19,017 nt of DNA. Origin: an uncultured Eubacterium sp. (GTDB lineage: Bacteria; Bacillota; Clostridia; Lachnospirales; Lachnospiraceae). Both the position numbers and the translations under genes were made by a program. Below, piece by piece: positions 7,157 to 14,723 of this stretch. Every line of letters begins with the position of its first letter. Position 1 is the first letter of the stretch. The stretch covers positions 1-19,017 of the forward strand of contig CAJGDH010000010.1 of NCBI GenBank assembly GCA_904502145.1, in the 5' to 3' direction. The notes beneath the pieces were generated by a model. That model was given only the letters and a program-made list of their open reading frames with translations, made no database searches and was not told where the DNA came from.

Positions 7157-7185
7157 TTGTTTCACTATATAATTAATGCTATAAT
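7157..7185 (+). promoter_or_regulatory. Promoter for the glycerophosphotransferase-DUF4097 pair
   Basis: A -35 TTGTTT (7157-7162), a 17-base spacer and a perfect -10 TATAAT (7180-7185) preceded by TGC, an extended -10. It lies 35 bases upstream of the ATG at 7221. Confidence 0.7.
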
Positions 7186-7220
7186 AAATCGAAAAATTTA
7201 TGGAACAGGGAGCAGGATAA

Positions 7221-8411
7221 ATGAGTCTTAAAGGAAAAATCAAAAGAAAACTGAAAAAGGTCTACAAACATTACCGTTATAAGATCTATTTTCCGGGATT
7301 ATATAAGAAATACTGTAAAAAACCCGTGATCGACAACAAGGTTCTCTTTCTCGAGATGAGGTTCGAAGAACTGTCCCACTCTTTTCAGCGTCTCTACCAG
7401 AAGCTTGAGGAGACGGGGGAATACACTCTGTCCACGGCTTATGTCCGGTTTAATTTCGCCCGGGGCAAGGAATATACAGAGCTGGTGAAGGAGGCCCTGC
7501 AGGAGATCGCAAGTGCCCGTTTCGTCTTCGTGGATGATGCCAGTATCATCCTGTCCTGCATTCCTCTTCGGGAAGAAACCACCGTCATCAACCTCTGGCA
7601 TGCCTGCGGTGCCTTCAAGAAATTCGGAAGAAGCACGGCCACAAAGATCTTTGGTTCTTCAGCAAAGGAACTGGATAAGTATCCCAATTATGCCAATCTT
7701 GATCTGGTCACGGTCAGCAGTCCGGAAGTCGTCTGGGCTTATGAAGAGGCGATGAATCTTCCGGAAGGGATCGTCAAGGCATTGGGGATCAGCCGGACCG
7801 ACTGTTTCTATGATCAGTCTTTCGTGGAAAGCCGCAAAGAGAAGCTGTATGATGTTATGCCCCAGGCGAGGGGTAAGAAGGTCATCCTCTATGCCCCCAC
7901 ATTCCGCGGGAGGGTATCCACTGCCACAAGCCCGGATGAGATCGATTTTGTACAGATGAAGGAAAACTTCGGCGAGGACCATGTTCTGGTCTGCAAGCTT
8001 CATCCCTTTGTCAAGGAGCATCCCGTCATTCCGGATGAGGCATCGGACTTTGCCATGGATGTGGAAGGGACCGGCCTGACCATCGAAGATCTTCTGTGCT
8101 CTGCGGATATCTGTATCTCCGATTACTCATCTCTGGTATTTGAGTACTCCCTGTTTGAGAAACCCATGATCTTCTATGCCTATGATTATGATGATTACTG
8201 TGACTGGAGAGGATTCTATTATGATTATTCCGAATTCACTCCGGGACCCATCGTCAAAACTCAGGAAGAACTGATGGAAGCCATCAGGGCAAGTGACGAC
8301 CATTTCGATCCTGCCCTGGTCAAAGCCTTCAAGAAGAAATTCATGGAGAGCTGTGACGGACATGCCACAGAACGGATCATGGCTTATATGAAGGAAAAAC
8401 AAATGCAATAA
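7221..8411 (+). CDS. CDP-glycerol glycerophosphotransferase family protein (TagB/TagF-like)
   Basis: Predicted to add glycerol-phosphate or a related polyol-phosphate units from a CDP-activated donor onto a membrane-linked acceptor, as in wall teichoic acid synthesis. The 396-aa protein has the family's landmarks: WHACGAFKKFG (126-136; TagF has WHGT..KK), YAPTFRG (224-230), KLHP (259-262) and ISDYSSLVFEYSLFEKPMIF with YDYDDY (299 on), then RGFYYDYSEFTPGPIV. The conserved histidines at 127 and 261 match residues needed for activity in TagF. The basic N-terminus (KGKIKRKLKKVYKHYRYK) suggests peripheral binding to the inner membrane face; there is no membrane segment. The start has GGGAGCAGGA about 7 bases upstream. 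The length is that of a TagB-type or single-domain enzyme rather than of full TagF. It is followed after 35 bases by the DUF4097-like gene. The exact donor cannot be told. Confidence 0.88.
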   Translation: MSLKGKIKRKLKKVYKHYRYKIYFPGLYKKYCKKPVIDNKVLFLEMRFEELSHSFQRLYQKLEETGEYTLSTAYVRFNFARGKEYTELVKEALQEIASARFVFVDDASIILSCIPLREETTVINLWHACGAFKKFGRSTATKIFGSSAKELDKYPNYANLDLVTVSSPEVVWAYEEAMNLPEGIVKALGISRTDCFYDQSFVESRKEKLYDVMPQARGKKVILYAPTFRGRVSTATSPDEIDFVQMKENFGEDHVLVCKLHPFVKEHPVIPDEASDFAMDVEGTGLTIEDLLCSADICISDYSSLVFEYSLFEKPMIFYAYDYDDYCDWRGFYYDYSEFTPGPIVKTQEELMEAIRASDDHFDPALVKAFKKKFMESCDGHATERIMAYMKEKQMQ

Positions 8412-8446
8412 TCCATGGATTGGAGAAGAAATAGGAGAAAAAATAT

Positions 8447-9247
8447 ATGAAAGATCAGGAAACAAACCGGACAGGAACTTCACCGGACAATATTATCACT
8501 CTGGATATCTCTTCCGTAAAGTCCCTTCAGATCGGATACCATGCGGAAAACATCCTTCTTTCTTTCACGGATGAACCGGAATTCACCCTGAAGGAATACA
8601 TCGGATACACTGCTTATGAATACCTGGGCAAGGTGACTTCCAACCGTTTTAAGACCACCATCCGCTACGGTCGCCGTGAGGAAGTCAACCATGACAGCTA
8701 TATCGAGATCTCTATCCCCAGGAGCTGGCACGGAGAGCTTCAGCTGTACACCCAGTACGGATACATCACCTGCACGGATACCATAGAGACCGACCGTTTT
8801 GCCGCGGAGACCAGCGAAGGGACCATCACTCTGAAAGAGATCATCTCCCCCCGGATCCGGCTGGCATCCTCCAGCAATTCCGTCACTCTGGAGAGAGCGA
8901 AGGGCTTCGTGGATATCCACACTACCTCGGGTGATATCTCCGTGACTTCCATCGACGGAGGCGCACGTCTTACCACCTCCACAGGGCAGATCAAAGCTGC
9001 TTTTGCTTCCCTGGACAACGTGGTGGAATGCAACAGTCTGGGAGGAAATATGGATCTGAACTTCTCGGAATCGTGTAATATAAATGTGGACGGCATCTCC
9101 AAGACCGGTGAGATCACCTCCGGGATCCCGGAGATCTCCATCCGGATGAAGCCGGGAAATGTAAAGAACGTGGTGGGACTCAGAGGGAAAAAGCCTTTCC
9201 AGAACATCAGGCTTACCACCATCAACGGCAATATCCTTCTGCATTAG
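8447..9247 (+). CDS. DUF4097-like beta-helical protein
   Basis: This 266-aa protein has no signal peptide or membrane segment. It consists largely of short repeated beta strands with a rhythm such as FAAETSEGTITLKEI, IRLASSSNSVTLERA, VDIHTTSGDISVTSID, ARLTTSTGQIKAAF and VECNSLGGNMDLNF. That pattern is typical of the DUF4097 'putative adhesin' family, which folds as a right-handed beta solenoid. The N-terminal third (SLQIGYHAENILLSF...IEISIPRSW) also fits that family. The biochemical role of the family is not established. The ATG has AGGAG about 10 bases upstream. It is co-transcribed with the preceding polymer-synthesis gene and closed by a strong terminator. The lack of a secretion signal argues against a true adhesin. 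Confidence 0.75.
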   Translation: MKDQETNRTGTSPDNIITLDISSVKSLQIGYHAENILLSFTDEPEFTLKEYIGYTAYEYLGKVTSNRFKTTIRYGRREEVNHDSYIEISIPRSWHGELQLYTQYGYITCTDTIETDRFAAETSEGTITLKEIISPRIRLASSSNSVTLERAKGFVDIHTTSGDISVTSIDGGARLTTSTGQIKAAFASLDNVVECNSLGGNMDLNFSESCNINVDGISKTGEITSGIPEISIRMKPGNVKNVVGLRGKKPFQNIRLTTINGNILLH

Positions 9248-9298
9248 GATCCTTTGTCGCCGGGCGGGGACCCGGAAAGTGCAATGTCTGCATAAAAC

Positions 9299-9347
9299 AA
9301 GGCCGAACGCAGCTTAAACAGCGCGTTCGGCCTTTATCTTTTTTTAA
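9299..9347 (+). terminator. Strong bidirectional terminator
   Basis: Perfect stem AAGGCCGAACGC / GCGTTCGGCCTT (9299-9310 and 9323-9334) with a 12-base loop, followed by TTTATCTTTTTTT on the plus strand. On the minus strand the stem is followed by GTTTTATG, so it can also end the SorC-type regulator transcript arriving from the right. Confidence 0.9.
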
Positions 9348-9374
9348 TCTTTTTTTATTCCTTCAGGAATTCTC

Positions 9375-10322
9375 TTATTCCTCAAGAAGGGAAAGGGCAC
9401 ATTCATAATCGGTGATCAGGGTATTGATATACTTTCCCCGGATGGCTCCCAGGATGGCTCTCGATTTATCACTGCCACCGGCGATACCGATGGTCATGGG
9501 AATCTTCTTCAGCTTCTGCACATCCACACCGATCACATAGTTGTCTTCCTTAAAAGGAGCTGTACTGCCGTTTTCCCCGTAGAACTGCATATTGATCTCG
9601 CCGGCCACTCCTTTTTCGATCAGTTTCTCCATCTCGTTTTCCGCGAAATATCCGGTAGCCTTGATGGAGGAATACTCGTTGGGGTAGCCTATGCCCAGGA
9701 TGGCAATGCTCATCTCATTTACGTAAGTCATCATGGAGGACACGGACATATCTTTCATCAGCTCATTTTTTACCACCTGACTGTACACCCTGGCCGGCAC
9801 AAAAATGGGATGGAATTCACTGTGATAAAGATGGGCCAGGTGCTCCGCCAGTGAATTGGCATGGATCTTTATATTCGCCTGACCTACTCCTCCGCAGAGA
9901 GGGATCACCGTGATCTTTTTATCCGTACATTCCTTCATCTCCATCACCACCTGATGGAGTGTGCTGCCCATGGAGATGCCCACCACATCCTCATCCCGGA
10001 TGAGATGCCCAAGATATGCAGCGGCAATGATTCCGATATTTCTCTTTGTGCTCTGATCCGTGTCTCCGGAATCCGCGATGAGCACGTCTTTCAGTTTATA
10101 CTTTTTCTTCAGCTTCTCACTGAGTTCCCAGTATTTCACAAACTCTGTATCTGTCACTTCAATCCTGATGAGCTTCTGTTCCCTGGCACCTGTCAGAAGC
10201 CTGGAAAGAGTCGGTCTTGAGAGATTAAGCGCAGAGGCGATCTCCTGCTGGGACAGATTTTCATTGTAGTACATATCACATGCTTTGATCATGAGACGCA
10301 GGTCATTCACCACTTTTTTCAT
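9375..10322 (-). CDS. SorC-family sugar-binding transcriptional regulator
   Basis: The 315-aa protein has an N-terminal helix-turn-helix (about 23-52: LSQQEIASALNLSRPTLSRLL). A long C-terminal effector domain of the SorC/DeoR-like NagB fold follows, with VGISMGSTLHQVV, VIPLCGGVG, PIFVPARVYS and IGIAGGSDKSRAILGAIRGKYINTLITD. Such regulators bind a phosphorylated sugar or polyol made by the pathway they control. They act as repressors or activators (DeoR and SorC in sorbose use, EryD in erythritol use). The ATG has AAGAGGTG upstream. It lies just past the terminator of the carbohydrate operon on the same strand, so it most likely controls that operon, including the palindrome at 17384-17404. 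It has its own consensus promoter, which would give a steady supply. Confidence 0.93.
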   Translation of the reverse strand: MKKVVNDLRLMIKACDMYYNENLSQQEIASALNLSRPTLSRLLTGAREQKLIRIEVTDTEFVKYWELSEKLKKKYKLKDVLIADSGDTDQSTKRNIGIIAAAYLGHLIRDEDVVGISMGSTLHQVVMEMKECTDKKITVIPLCGGVGQANIKIHANSLAEHLAHLYHSEFHPIFVPARVYSQVVKNELMKDMSVSSMMTYVNEMSIAILGIGYPNEYSSIKATGYFAENEMEKLIEKGVAGEINMQFYGENGSTAPFKEDNYVIGVDVQKLKKIPMTIGIAGGSDKSRAILGAIRGKYINTLITDYECALSLLEE

Positions 10323-10418
10323 TCCTTCACCTCTTGCCCGGAGGGCTTGCCGTACCGGCGGTCAGGTTCCTGCTCCTGTAGGGACATTTCAGGCACCAAA
10401 AAAATAGACTCAGATTGG

Positions 10419-10447
10419 ATTATATAGAAAAGAGTATGCGGTGTCAA
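10419..10447 (-). promoter_or_regulatory. Perfect consensus promoter for the SorC-type regulator
   Basis: TTGACA (10442-10447) and TATAAT (10419-10424) with a 17-base spacer on the minus strand. The leader to the ATG is about 90 bases. A small inverted repeat, TCGGA/TCCGA (10454-10458 and 10467-10471), lies just upstream of the -35 box and could be a regulatory site. Confidence 0.85.
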
Positions 10448-10485
10448 CATCTGTCGGATCGCCCGTTCCGATTTTTTTCCTCTTT

Positions 10486-10519
10486 GAAAAAAGCCCGGCA
10501 GAGAAAAATCTGCCGGGCT
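10486..10519 (-). terminator. Terminator of the carbohydrate operon
   Basis: Perfect 11-bp stem AGCCCGGCAGA / TCTGCCGGGCT (10492-10502 and 10509-10519) with a 6-base loop. On the minus strand it ends in a run of six T. It lies about 50 bases after the kinase stop codon and separates the operon from the regulator gene. Confidence 0.92.
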
Positions 10520-10570
10520 GAATCATTCAACAGACGGCACAGCCTGTTCAGATCGGATTCCGTTAACGGA

Positions 10571-12115
10571 TCAGCTGTTATGCTCAACTGCGCTGTGAAC
10601 GATCTCTCTCATCTGCGGCCATGTCTTCATGTACAGATCCATATAGAATTTGTATTTCTCGTGGTTCTCCATGTTCGGAGTAAATGTCTTGTCCACGCGG
10701 ACCAGGGTCTCGGCTGCTTCTTCGAAATCTTTGAAAAGGCCTGCACCGACGCTGGCGATGATGGCATCACCAAGACATCCTGCACTCTGGTTCTCAACTG
10801 TGGTGTACATCGGAACACCGATGATATCGCAGTGCATCTGCATCCAGAAGTCGGAAGTACAGATTCCGCCTGCTGCGTAGATCTCTTTTACATCGTATCC
10901 GGCTTCCTTCATGCTGACGATACAATGATTTGCGCCGTAGGCAACACCCTCATAAACCGCTCTGGCGATATGGGCTGTTGTTGTACCGATGGATAATCCC
11001 CAGAAGATTCCACGTGCTTTGGAATCTGCGTAAGGCGCACGGTTACCCTGGAAGTCAGAGTTCATGACAACACCTTCGCATCCGATCGGAACAGCTGCTG
11101 CTTTCTCTGTGATCAGATCATAGATGTTCATCTCACGCTCGGTTGCTTCCTGCAGCCAGGAACCCGGGAGAAGGTTGTTCCTGAACCAGGTAAGGATAGC
11201 GCCGGAAGATGTCTGGCCACCCTCAAGGAGGCTGGTTCCTTCATACATACAGTTAGGATATGTACCGTTTACGCCGTCCTCATGGAAATCTGTCTCGGAC
11301 AGACCTAACAGACAGCTGGATGTTCCGCCGATCAGGGTCATTCCGTTAGGCTTAACACCGCCTACACCGAACATACATGCGTTACAGTCTGCTGTTCCCT
11401 CTACAACGATGGTTTTCTCGGACAGACCGAACTCTTTTGCAGCCTCGGGGCTGACCGGACCGATCACTGCGCCTACCGGAAGGATCTCTTCCGGAACCTT
11501 GTCAAGGAAATCACCGATGCCTACTGCTTCGAGAAGGTCCTTCGGATATCCGCCGTTCCTGTCATCATAGTTCCAGCGGAAAGCTGCGATGGATTTACAA
11601 ACGGTAAGTTTGCCGGTGAGCTGAAGGTTGAGCCAGTCCTCAAAATCGAAGATGGTCTTTGCCTTATCCCATACTTCAGGCTGGTTCTTCTTGGTCCACA
11701 TTAATTTCGGGATCATGGTGTCTGCACGGAAGCTGGGTTTATAGAACCTGGTTGCCGGATATGCATCGCGGATCTTGTCAATCTCGGCTGCCTCTGCTGC
11801 TGCACGTACATCGGGCCATAACATGGGTTTACGTACGGACTCGTTGTTCTCATCCAGGAAGACGATGGTACTGGTGGTGGCATCGCAGGTTACGGCTACG
11901 ATATCCTCCGGGTCAACGCCGGATTTCTTGATTGCGCCGGGGATGGCTTTCTTAAGAGCTGCATACCAGTCTTTGTCATCCTGCTCAGCCCATCCGTTCT
12001 GAGGATAAGTGGTGGGATACTCAGCGATATCATAGGCTCTGTTCTGTCCTCTTAAATCGAAGATGGCTACACGAACACTGCCGGTTCCACAGTCAATACC
12101 CATTAAATACTTCAT
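10571..12115 (-). CDS. FGGY-family carbohydrate kinase (xylulokinase/ribulokinase-like)
   Basis: This kinase phosphorylates a sugar or polyol with ATP. The 514-aa length is normal for FGGY kinases. The N-terminal phosphate motif is GIDCGTGSVRVAIFD (DCGTGSVR at 8-15). A substrate-side stretch is AVTCDATTSTIVFLD followed by MLWPDVRAA. The second phosphate loop is GGTSSCLLGL. The FGGY C-terminal signature region reads FQGNRAPYADSKARGIFWGLSIG, and the adenosine-site motif is AAGGICTSDFWMQMHCD. The GTGSVR start and FQGNRAPYAD resemble pentulose kinases of the ribulokinase/FGGY group more than E. coli XylB. D-xylulose, D- or L-ribulose, or a tetrulose or tetritol are all possible substrates. The ATG has AAAGGAG about 8 bases upstream. 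It is the last gene of the operon, 125 bases after the transketolase C subunit. Without the partner genes it would be labelled simply xylulokinase. Confidence 0.9.
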   Translation of the reverse strand: MKYLMGIDCGTGSVRVAIFDLRGQNRAYDIAEYPTTYPQNGWAEQDDKDWYAALKKAIPGAIKKSGVDPEDIVAVTCDATTSTIVFLDENNESVRKPMLWPDVRAAAEAAEIDKIRDAYPATRFYKPSFRADTMIPKLMWTKKNQPEVWDKAKTIFDFEDWLNLQLTGKLTVCKSIAAFRWNYDDRNGGYPKDLLEAVGIGDFLDKVPEEILPVGAVIGPVSPEAAKEFGLSEKTIVVEGTADCNACMFGVGGVKPNGMTLIGGTSSCLLGLSETDFHEDGVNGTYPNCMYEGTSLLEGGQTSSGAILTWFRNNLLPGSWLQEATEREMNIYDLITEKAAAVPIGCEGVVMNSDFQGNRAPYADSKARGIFWGLSIGTTTAHIARAVYEGVAYGANHCIVSMKEAGYDVKEIYAAGGICTSDFWMQMHCDIIGVPMYTTVENQSAGCLGDAIIASVGAGLFKDFEEAAETLVRVDKTFTPNMENHEKYKFYMDLYMKTWPQMREIVHSAVEHNS

Positions 12116-12140
12116 ATGTCTTCTCCTTTCTTTGTGTCAC

Positions 12141-12188
12141 AGGAGATCTCCTCTTCTCCTGCTTGTCCGGGGCAGTTCATCCTGCCCC
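12141..12188 (-). other. Stem-loop region between transketolase and kinase genes
   Basis: Perfect 7-bp stem GGGGCAG / CTGCCCC (12169-12175 and 12182-12188, 6-base loop) next to a 12-bp perfect palindrome AGGAGATCTCCT (12141-12152). There is no T-run in either direction, so it is not a typical terminator. It may affect mRNA processing or the relative expression of the kinase. Confidence 0.4.
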
Positions 12189-12240
12189 TGTGCACACGCA
12201 CATGTTTTATTTGCCAGTCCGGAACATTTCCGCACTGTAA

Positions 12241-13182
12241 TTAACCCAAAAATTCTTTTACGGATGCATAGACCCCTTTGCCGTCCAGACCGTACTTCTC
12301 AAGAAGCTTCACTGCCGGACCTGACTCGCCGAACACATCATTCATACCGATCCGCTTTACGGGAACAGGTGCGTTCTCCGAGAGAACTTCACAGACAGCA
12401 CCGCCCAGTCCGCCGATGACGGAATGTTCCTCAACCGTCACCACTTTGCCGGTTTCTCTGGCAGCTGCAACGATGAGATCCTTATCGATCGGTTTGATGG
12501 TATGGATGTTGATGACTTTGGCGGAGATCCCGTCTTCCTCAAGGAGAGCGGCAGCCTCCAGAGCAGAGTTCACGCAAAGACCGGTAGCGATGATAGTCAC
12601 ATCTTTACCTTCTTTTAAGGTGACGCCCTTTCCGATCTCGAAAGTGTAATCCTCGTTGTCGTTGATCACCGGAACAGCCAGACGGCCGAATCTCAGATAG
12701 ACCGGACCTTCCATCTCATAGGCAGCCTTCACTGCCGCTCTGGCCTCCACATCATCGGAAGGATTGATGATGGTCATGCCCGGAATGGTCCTCATCAGGG
12801 CGATATCTTCGTTGCACTGGTGGGTCGCACCGTCTTCCCCGACGGATATTCCGGCATGGGTAGCTCCGATCTTAACGTTCAGATGAGGATATCCGATGGT
12901 GTTTCTGACCTGCTCAAATGCACGTCCTGCAGCGAACATGGCAAATGTACTGGCAAAAGGAACCAGTCCGGTGGTGGACAGTCCGCCTGCGATACCCATG
13001 AGGTTGCACTCTGCGATACCACAGTCATAGAATCTGTCCGGGAATGCCTTCTTAAAAGTTCCGGTTTTGGTCGCACCTGCCAGATCGGCATCGAGCACTA
13101 CAAGGTTATCATGGGCTTTTCCAAGCTCCACCAGAGCGTTGCCGTAGCTTTCTCTCGTCGCGATTTTCTTTACTTCTGACAT
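12241..13182 (-). CDS. tkt: Transketolase, C-terminal subunit
   Basis: C-terminal half (pyrimidine-binding and C-terminal domains) of a two-gene, thiamine diphosphate-dependent transketolase, which moves two-carbon units between sugar phosphates. With the ATG at 13182 the protein has 313 aa, starting MSEVKKIATRESYG. This start is chosen because GGGAGG lies 7 bases upstream; the longer frame from 13197 would place that site inside the coding sequence. The catalytic Glu is in DCGIAECNLMGIAGGLS (E58). FASTFAMFAAGRAFEQVRNTIGY, GISVGEDGATHQ and the end domain EEHSVIGGLGGAVCEVL complete the picture. It overlaps the N-subunit stop by 13 bases, so translation is probably coupled, as expected for a 1:1 complex. 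Confidence 0.94.
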   Translation of the reverse strand: MSEVKKIATRESYGNALVELGKAHDNLVVLDADLAGATKTGTFKKAFPDRFYDCGIAECNLMGIAGGLSTTGLVPFASTFAMFAAGRAFEQVRNTIGYPHLNVKIGATHAGISVGEDGATHQCNEDIALMRTIPGMTIINPSDDVEARAAVKAAYEMEGPVYLRFGRLAVPVINDNEDYTFEIGKGVTLKEGKDVTIIATGLCVNSALEAAALLEEDGISAKVINIHTIKPIDKDLIVAAARETGKVVTVEEHSVIGGLGGAVCEVLSENAPVPVKRIGMNDVFGESGPAVKLLEKYGLDGKGVYASVKEFLG

Positions 13183-14006
13183 AATGCTTCCTCCCATCTT
13201 CTAAGATCTTCCTTCGCGATGGCATACTCCTCATCATTGGGAGCCTTACCGTGCCATCCTGCCTGGTTCTCCATGAAGGATACCCCTTTGCCCTTCACCG
13301 TCTTCATAATGATGGCTACGGGCTTGTCGGCAGTCTTTGCTTCCTTAAAGGCAGCGTCAAGCTGATCGAAGTCGTTGCCGTCCGCCACGTTGATCACATG
13401 GAAATTGAAGGCTTCAAACTTCTTGTCGATAGGATAGGGACTGTTGACATCAGCGATATTACCGTCGATCTGGAGTCCGTTGTTGTCCACGATCACCACC
13501 AGGTTATCCAGTTTTTTTGCGCCGGCAAACATGGCAGCTTCCCAGACCTGACCTTCCTGGATCTCACCGTCTCCAAGAAGTGTGTAAACCCTGAAATCCT
13601 TCTTCTGGTGTTTTGCGCCCAGAGCCATACCCACAGCTACGGAGATTCCCTGGCCCAGTGAACCGCTGGACATGTCGATCCCGGGTGTATGCTGCATACA
13701 TGGATGTCCCTGCAGATGGGAACCGATATGGCGGAGGGTCAGAAGATCTTCCACCGGGAAATAACCCCTATGGGCCAGAACCGAGTAGAGACCGGGAGCT
13801 GTATGTCCCTTGGATAATACGAAACGGTCTCTGTCCGGATCATCCGGTTTTTCAGGGTCGATGTTCATCTCTTCAAAGTAAAGATAGGTAAATACGTCTG
13901 CTGCAGATAAGGATCCGCCCGGATGTCCGGCTTTTGCGGCATGCACACCGTCGATGATCCCTTTTCTGACTTCAAGTGCAGTCTTCTGAAGTTCTAACTT
14001 ATTCAT
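13170..14006 (-). CDS. tkt: Transketolase, N-terminal subunit
   Basis: N-terminal, diphosphate-binding half of the split transketolase. From the ATG at 14006 it has 278 aa, beginning MNKLELQKTALEVRKGIIDG. An AGGAGG site directly precedes this ATG. A GTG at 14021 would extend it by five residues but place the site inside the gene. Motifs: AGHPGGSLSAADV (26-38), SKGHTAPGLYSVL, SSGSLGQGISVAVGMALGAK, and the thiamine diphosphate motif GDGEIQEGQVWEAAMFA...VDNNGLQIDG (GDG at 145-147, NN at 175-176). It lies 11 bases after the transaldolase gene and overlaps the C subunit. Split transketolases are common in Clostridia. A second, housekeeping copy elsewhere is likely, making this one dedicated to the operon. 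Confidence 0.94.
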   Translation of the reverse strand: MNKLELQKTALEVRKGIIDGVHAAKAGHPGGSLSAADVFTYLYFEEMNIDPEKPDDPDRDRFVLSKGHTAPGLYSVLAHRGYFPVEDLLTLRHIGSHLQGHPCMQHTPGIDMSSGSLGQGISVAVGMALGAKHQKKDFRVYTLLGDGEIQEGQVWEAAMFAGAKKLDNLVVIVDNNGLQIDGNIADVNSPYPIDKKFEAFNFHVINVADGNDFDQLDAAFKEAKTADKPVAIIMKTVKGKGVSFMENQAGWHGKAPNDEEYAIAKEDLRRWEEALCQK

Positions 14007-14017
14007 GATTCCTCCTG

Positions 14018-14671
14018 TCACTCACCAAATACAGCGATATAATCTGCCTTGAATTTCTCAATGCCCGCATCGGTCAGAGGATGTTTTGTCATCTGCTCGA
14101 TCACCTTGTAGGGTACGGTAGCGATATCTGCACCTGCCAGGGCACAGTCTGTCACATGGATCGGATTGCGGACGCTGGCCGCGATGATCTGTGTGTCCAG
14201 TCCGGCGATGTCAAAGATATCCGCGATCTCACGGATGAGATCCACACCCCGGACATTGATGTCATCAAGACGTCCCAGGAAGGGGGATACATAGGTTGCG
14301 CCGGCTCTTGCCGCGAGAAGTGCCTGGTTGGCGTTAAAGATCAGGGTCACATTTGTTTTGATCCCTTCTTCTGACAGGACTTTCGTTGCTTTGAGGCCTT
14401 CCACCGTCATAGGGATCTTAACCACCATGTTGGGATGGATGGCGGCGATGGCTCTGCCCTCCTCGATCATGCCTGCGGCATCGGTGGTGGTTGCTTTCAC
14501 TTCACCGCTGATCGGTCCGTCCACGATGGAAGCGATCTCTTTGATCACTTCGTTGAAATCCCTTCCTTCCTTGGCAATAAGGGAAGGATTGGTGGTAACT
14601 CCGCAGATCACACCCATGTCATTGGCTTTCCTGATGTCATCTACATTAGCCGTATCAATGAAAAATCTCAT
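14018..14671 (-). CDS. tal: Transaldolase (small TalC/FSA-type)
   Basis: Transfers a dihydroxyacetone unit between sugar phosphates in the non-oxidative pentose phosphate pathway. The 217-aa length and MRFFIDTANVDDIRKANDMGV...VTTNPSLIAKEG start are those of the small TalC/fructose-6-phosphate aldolase group. The Schiff-base lysine is K85 in NMVVKIPMT. Later motifs are TNVTLIFNANQALLAARAGATYVSPFLGRLDD and ADIATVPYKVIEQM. The residue at position 131 is Phe, as in transaldolases; fructose-6-phosphate aldolases carry Tyr there. A transaldolase activity is therefore favoured, though this rests on one residue. The ATG has AGGAGG 8 bases upstream. Between rpiB and transketolase, it completes a carbon-shuffling set. 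Confidence 0.93.
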   Translation of the reverse strand: MRFFIDTANVDDIRKANDMGVICGVTTNPSLIAKEGRDFNEVIKEIASIVDGPISGEVKATTTDAAGMIEEGRAIAAIHPNMVVKIPMTVEGLKATKVLSEEGIKTNVTLIFNANQALLAARAGATYVSPFLGRLDDINVRGVDLIREIADIFDIAGLDTQIIAASVRNPIHVTDCALAGADIATVPYKVIEQMTKHPLTDAGIEKFKADYIAVFGE

Positions 14672-14723
14672 AAGCTATACCTCCTGATACATTATATGTG
14701 CTGAGAACGGGCGGGAAATCAAA

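Noticed and set aside
8480..9244. 254-aa minus-strand open frame opposite the DUF4097-like gene
   Set aside because: The plus strand has the operon context, ribosome binding site and terminator; the antisense product has no domain.
13183..13197. Upstream ATG start for the transketolase C subunit
   Set aside because: It would put the GGGAGG ribosome binding site inside the coding sequence; the ATG at 13182 is correctly spaced and aligns with the family start.
14007..14021. GTG start for the transketolase N subunit
   Set aside because: It overlaps the transaldolase stop and contains the AGGAGG site; the ATG at 14006 follows that site directly.
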